Origin: Actinomycetota bacterium
GTDB lineage: Bacteria > Actinomycetota > Thermoleophilia > Solirubrobacterales > Solirubrobacteraceae
Assembly (NCBI GenBank): GCA_019348575.1
Contig: JAHWJE010000143.1
Coordinates: 1 to 5,391 of the forward strand
DNA: 5,391 nt
Reading direction: 5' to 3'
Under the pieces are notes generated by a model. It worked only from the letters and a program-made list of their open reading frames with translations. It had not been told where the DNA came from and made no database searches. The translations under genes were made by a program, and so were the position numbers. Position 1 is the first letter of the stretch. Every line of letters begins with the position of its first letter. Below, in pieces: positions 3,905 to 5,391 of this stretch.

Positions 3905-5391
3905 TCAGCGAAGGGCGGCCGCGCGCAGCCGCTCGACGGCGGCGAGGACTGCGTCGCGCGCCTCGGCGGGCTCGAGCACGGCTGCGTCCCCCGCCTCACC
4001 GAGGATGTCGCGGACGAGGAAGTCCGTGCCCTTGAACGGGTGCTCGACGATCACCGAGCCGTCGGCGAGCTCCTGGGCGACGCGGCGCTCCTCGCGGGCC
4101 CACCGCGCGCGCTCCGACGAGACCCAGACGCGCGCGATCCGCGACGCCTCGACCTCGCCCGTGCGCAGCCAGCCGTCCAGCTCGGCGGCCGGGTTGACCT
4201 CCGGGCGCGGTTCGTATGTCGTGTCCGTGACCTCGGCGTGGCGGATGCGGTCCAGCCGGAAGTGGCGCACGTCGTCGCGCTCGGGATCGAACGAGGCGAC
4301 GTACCAGCCCTCGCGGCCGTTGACGAGCGCGTAGGGCTCGACGACGCGGGTGCTGAACTCGTCCTCGTTGGGCTTGTAGTAGTCCAGCCTCAGCAGCCGC
4401 CGTTCGTTGATCGCCTGCGACGCGACGCGCGCGATCGCGGAGTCGTCGCCGCCGGCGTCGGCGACGTGCAGGCCCTGCGCCATCGGGTCGGCGCCGAGCG
4501 CGGCGACGATCTTCTCGCGCGCAGACGCCAGCGAGCCCTCGGGCAGGTGCTCGCCGATGAGGTCGATCGCGGCGACGAGCGCCTTGGCCTCGACCGGCAG
4601 CAGCCGCGCCGGGCGGGCGAAGTTGTCCGAGTAGGGCTCGGGGTCGACCTCGATGCGGCCGTCCTCGTCGATCTCGGCGTACAGGACGTACGAGCCGCCC
4701 CCGAAGTTCACGACGTTGAGGACATTGATGTCCTCGCGCAGCTCGGCGCCGGAGATCTGCATGCGCTCGCAGATCTCGGCGGCGTCGAGCTTGACGCCGG
4801 CGCGGCCGGCCTGGATCAGGATCGAGGCGAGCGTCACGAGCCGCGCGAAGCGCTCGGGGCGGATCGACGCCTCGGTGCGCCGCGTGGCGCCGTTGGCGGA
4901 GCTCGCAGCGGCGGCCTGCGCCTCGTCCTCCTCCCGCGCGCTCGCGACGACCGGCGCTGCGAGCTCGAGCGTGGGGTTGCGGTGGCGCTCGTAGAGCAGC
5001 TCGATGCGCTCGGCGAGCTCGCGCTCGAGCTCGGGCGGCGCGAGGACGCGCGCGTGCTCGCCCAGGCGCAGCACCCACGCCGCGAGCTGGCGGCGGTCGG
5101 CGTACGGCGTCGCGAACACGACGTCACCGCTGGTGCCGGCCGGCTGGACCTCCCCGAAGCGGCCGAAGTGGCGCTCGATCTGCCATGCGATCCGCTCGGA
5201 GATCTCGATCTCCGCGTGGCCCCTCACCTCCCCGAACTGCCACTCGGCGCGGTTGGCGTACGGGCGCGGGTCAAACCCCTCGGGCGGGCCCTTGAAGTCG
5301 TGCTCGGCCTTGGTCGCATAGGCGACCTTGCCCTGGATGCGCGACAGGCGGAACACGCGCAGGGCCTGTCGCTCGTGCGCGTAGCCGAGCA
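3905..5391 (-). CDS. pafBC: PafB-PafC fusion, WYL-domain transcriptional regulator (5' end beyond the window)
   Basis: The reading frame stays open to the right edge, so about 494 codons are visible and the N-terminus is missing. In order: the end of a first WYL domain (LGYAHERQALRVFRLSRI, up to about 5338); a WCX-like domain (about 5215-4967); an Ala/Glu-rich linker (about 4960-4856); a helix-turn-helix region with the PafC pattern ERFARLVTLASILIQAG (from about 4864); a second WYL domain with LLRLDYY, GWYVASFD and RHFRLDRI (about 4405-4241); and a final WCX domain to the stop. PafB and PafC act together as DNA-damage-responsive transcription activators in mycobacteria. They are separate adjacent genes there, and naturally fused forms are known in some actinobacteria. 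The GTG at 5356 is not the start, since it lies inside the first WYL motif. WYL domains are thought to sense nucleic-acid ligands. Whether Pup-proteasome genes lie beyond the right edge cannot be seen. Confidence 0.88.
   Translation of the reverse strand, partial: LGYAHERQALRVFRLSRIQGKVAYATKAEHDFKGPPEGFDPRPYANRAEWQFGEVRGHAEIEISERIAWQIERHFGRFGEVQPAGTSGDVVFATPYADRRQLAAWVLRLGEHARVLAPPELERELAERIELLYERHRNPTLELAAPVVASAREEDEAQAAAASSANGATRRTEASIRPERFARLVTLASILIQAGRAGVKLDAAEICERMQISGAELREDINVLNVVNFGGGSYVLYAEIDEDGRIEVDPEPYSDNFARPARLLPVEAKALVAAIDLIGEHLPEGSLASAREKIVAALGADPMAQGLHVADAGGDDSAIARVASQAINERRLLRLDYYKPNEDEFSTRVVEPYALVNGREGWYVASFDPERDDVRHFRLDRIRHAEVTDTTYEPRPEVNPAAELDGWLRTGEVEASRIARVWVSSERARWAREERRVAQELADGSVIVEHPFKGTDFLVRDILGEAGDAAVLEPAEARDAVLAAVERLRAAALR

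Noticed and set aside
5354..5356. GTG as the start of the WYL regulator
   Set aside because: The frame remains open upstream to the window edge and encodes LGYAHERQALR, which belongs to the same WYL motif, so the gene begins outside.

Overview
This window of high-GC DNA carries five genes and the edge of a sixth, all on the minus strand. It most likely comes from an actinomycete-type chromosome. The best guess is a Thermoleophilia/Solirubrobacterales relative, inferred from three things: a single-chain PafB-PafC regulator, a Sec-exported RTX-type calcium-binding protein ending in a paired-Cys motif, and a long-form RmlA. No rRNA or other decisive marker is present, so the lineage is an inference. 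Coordinates fall as transcription proceeds.

Right part (3905-5391): the C-terminal two thirds of a fused PafBC-type WYL regulator, whose 5' end lies beyond the window. Its stop is followed by a GC-rich hairpin. The gap 3688-3904 then holds a promoter with a perfect TTGACA -35 box, straddled by an 8-bp inverted repeat that looks like an operator, and a strong ribosome binding site. This serves the RTX-type gene at 2275-3687, a secreted protein with 11 gap-free nonapeptide repeats.

Middle part (1668-2281): the most unusual stretch. A 58-bp sequence made of the last bases of the RTX gene plus its downstream hairpin occurs twice (2224-2281 and 1668-1725, 56/58 identical). The second copy continues into a further piece of the RTX 3' coding region after an in-frame deletion of 32 codons. 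Between the copies sits a small gene (1772-2029) for an 85-residue exported Met/His-rich protein with its own good ribosome binding site. The gap 2054-2223 upstream of it holds two short inverted repeats and no gene I can support.

Left part (1-1677): an apparent operon of a PPOX/split-barrel flavin or F420 enzyme, rmlA (glucose-1-phosphate thymidylyltransferase, long form) and the start of rmlD (dTDP-4-dehydrorhamnose reductase). Gaps are 7 bp and then a 4-bp overlap. The last two make dTDP-L-rhamnose for cell-surface glycans; the role of the PPOX protein beside them is unknown. No mobile element, CRISPR array, tRNA or rRNA was seen.
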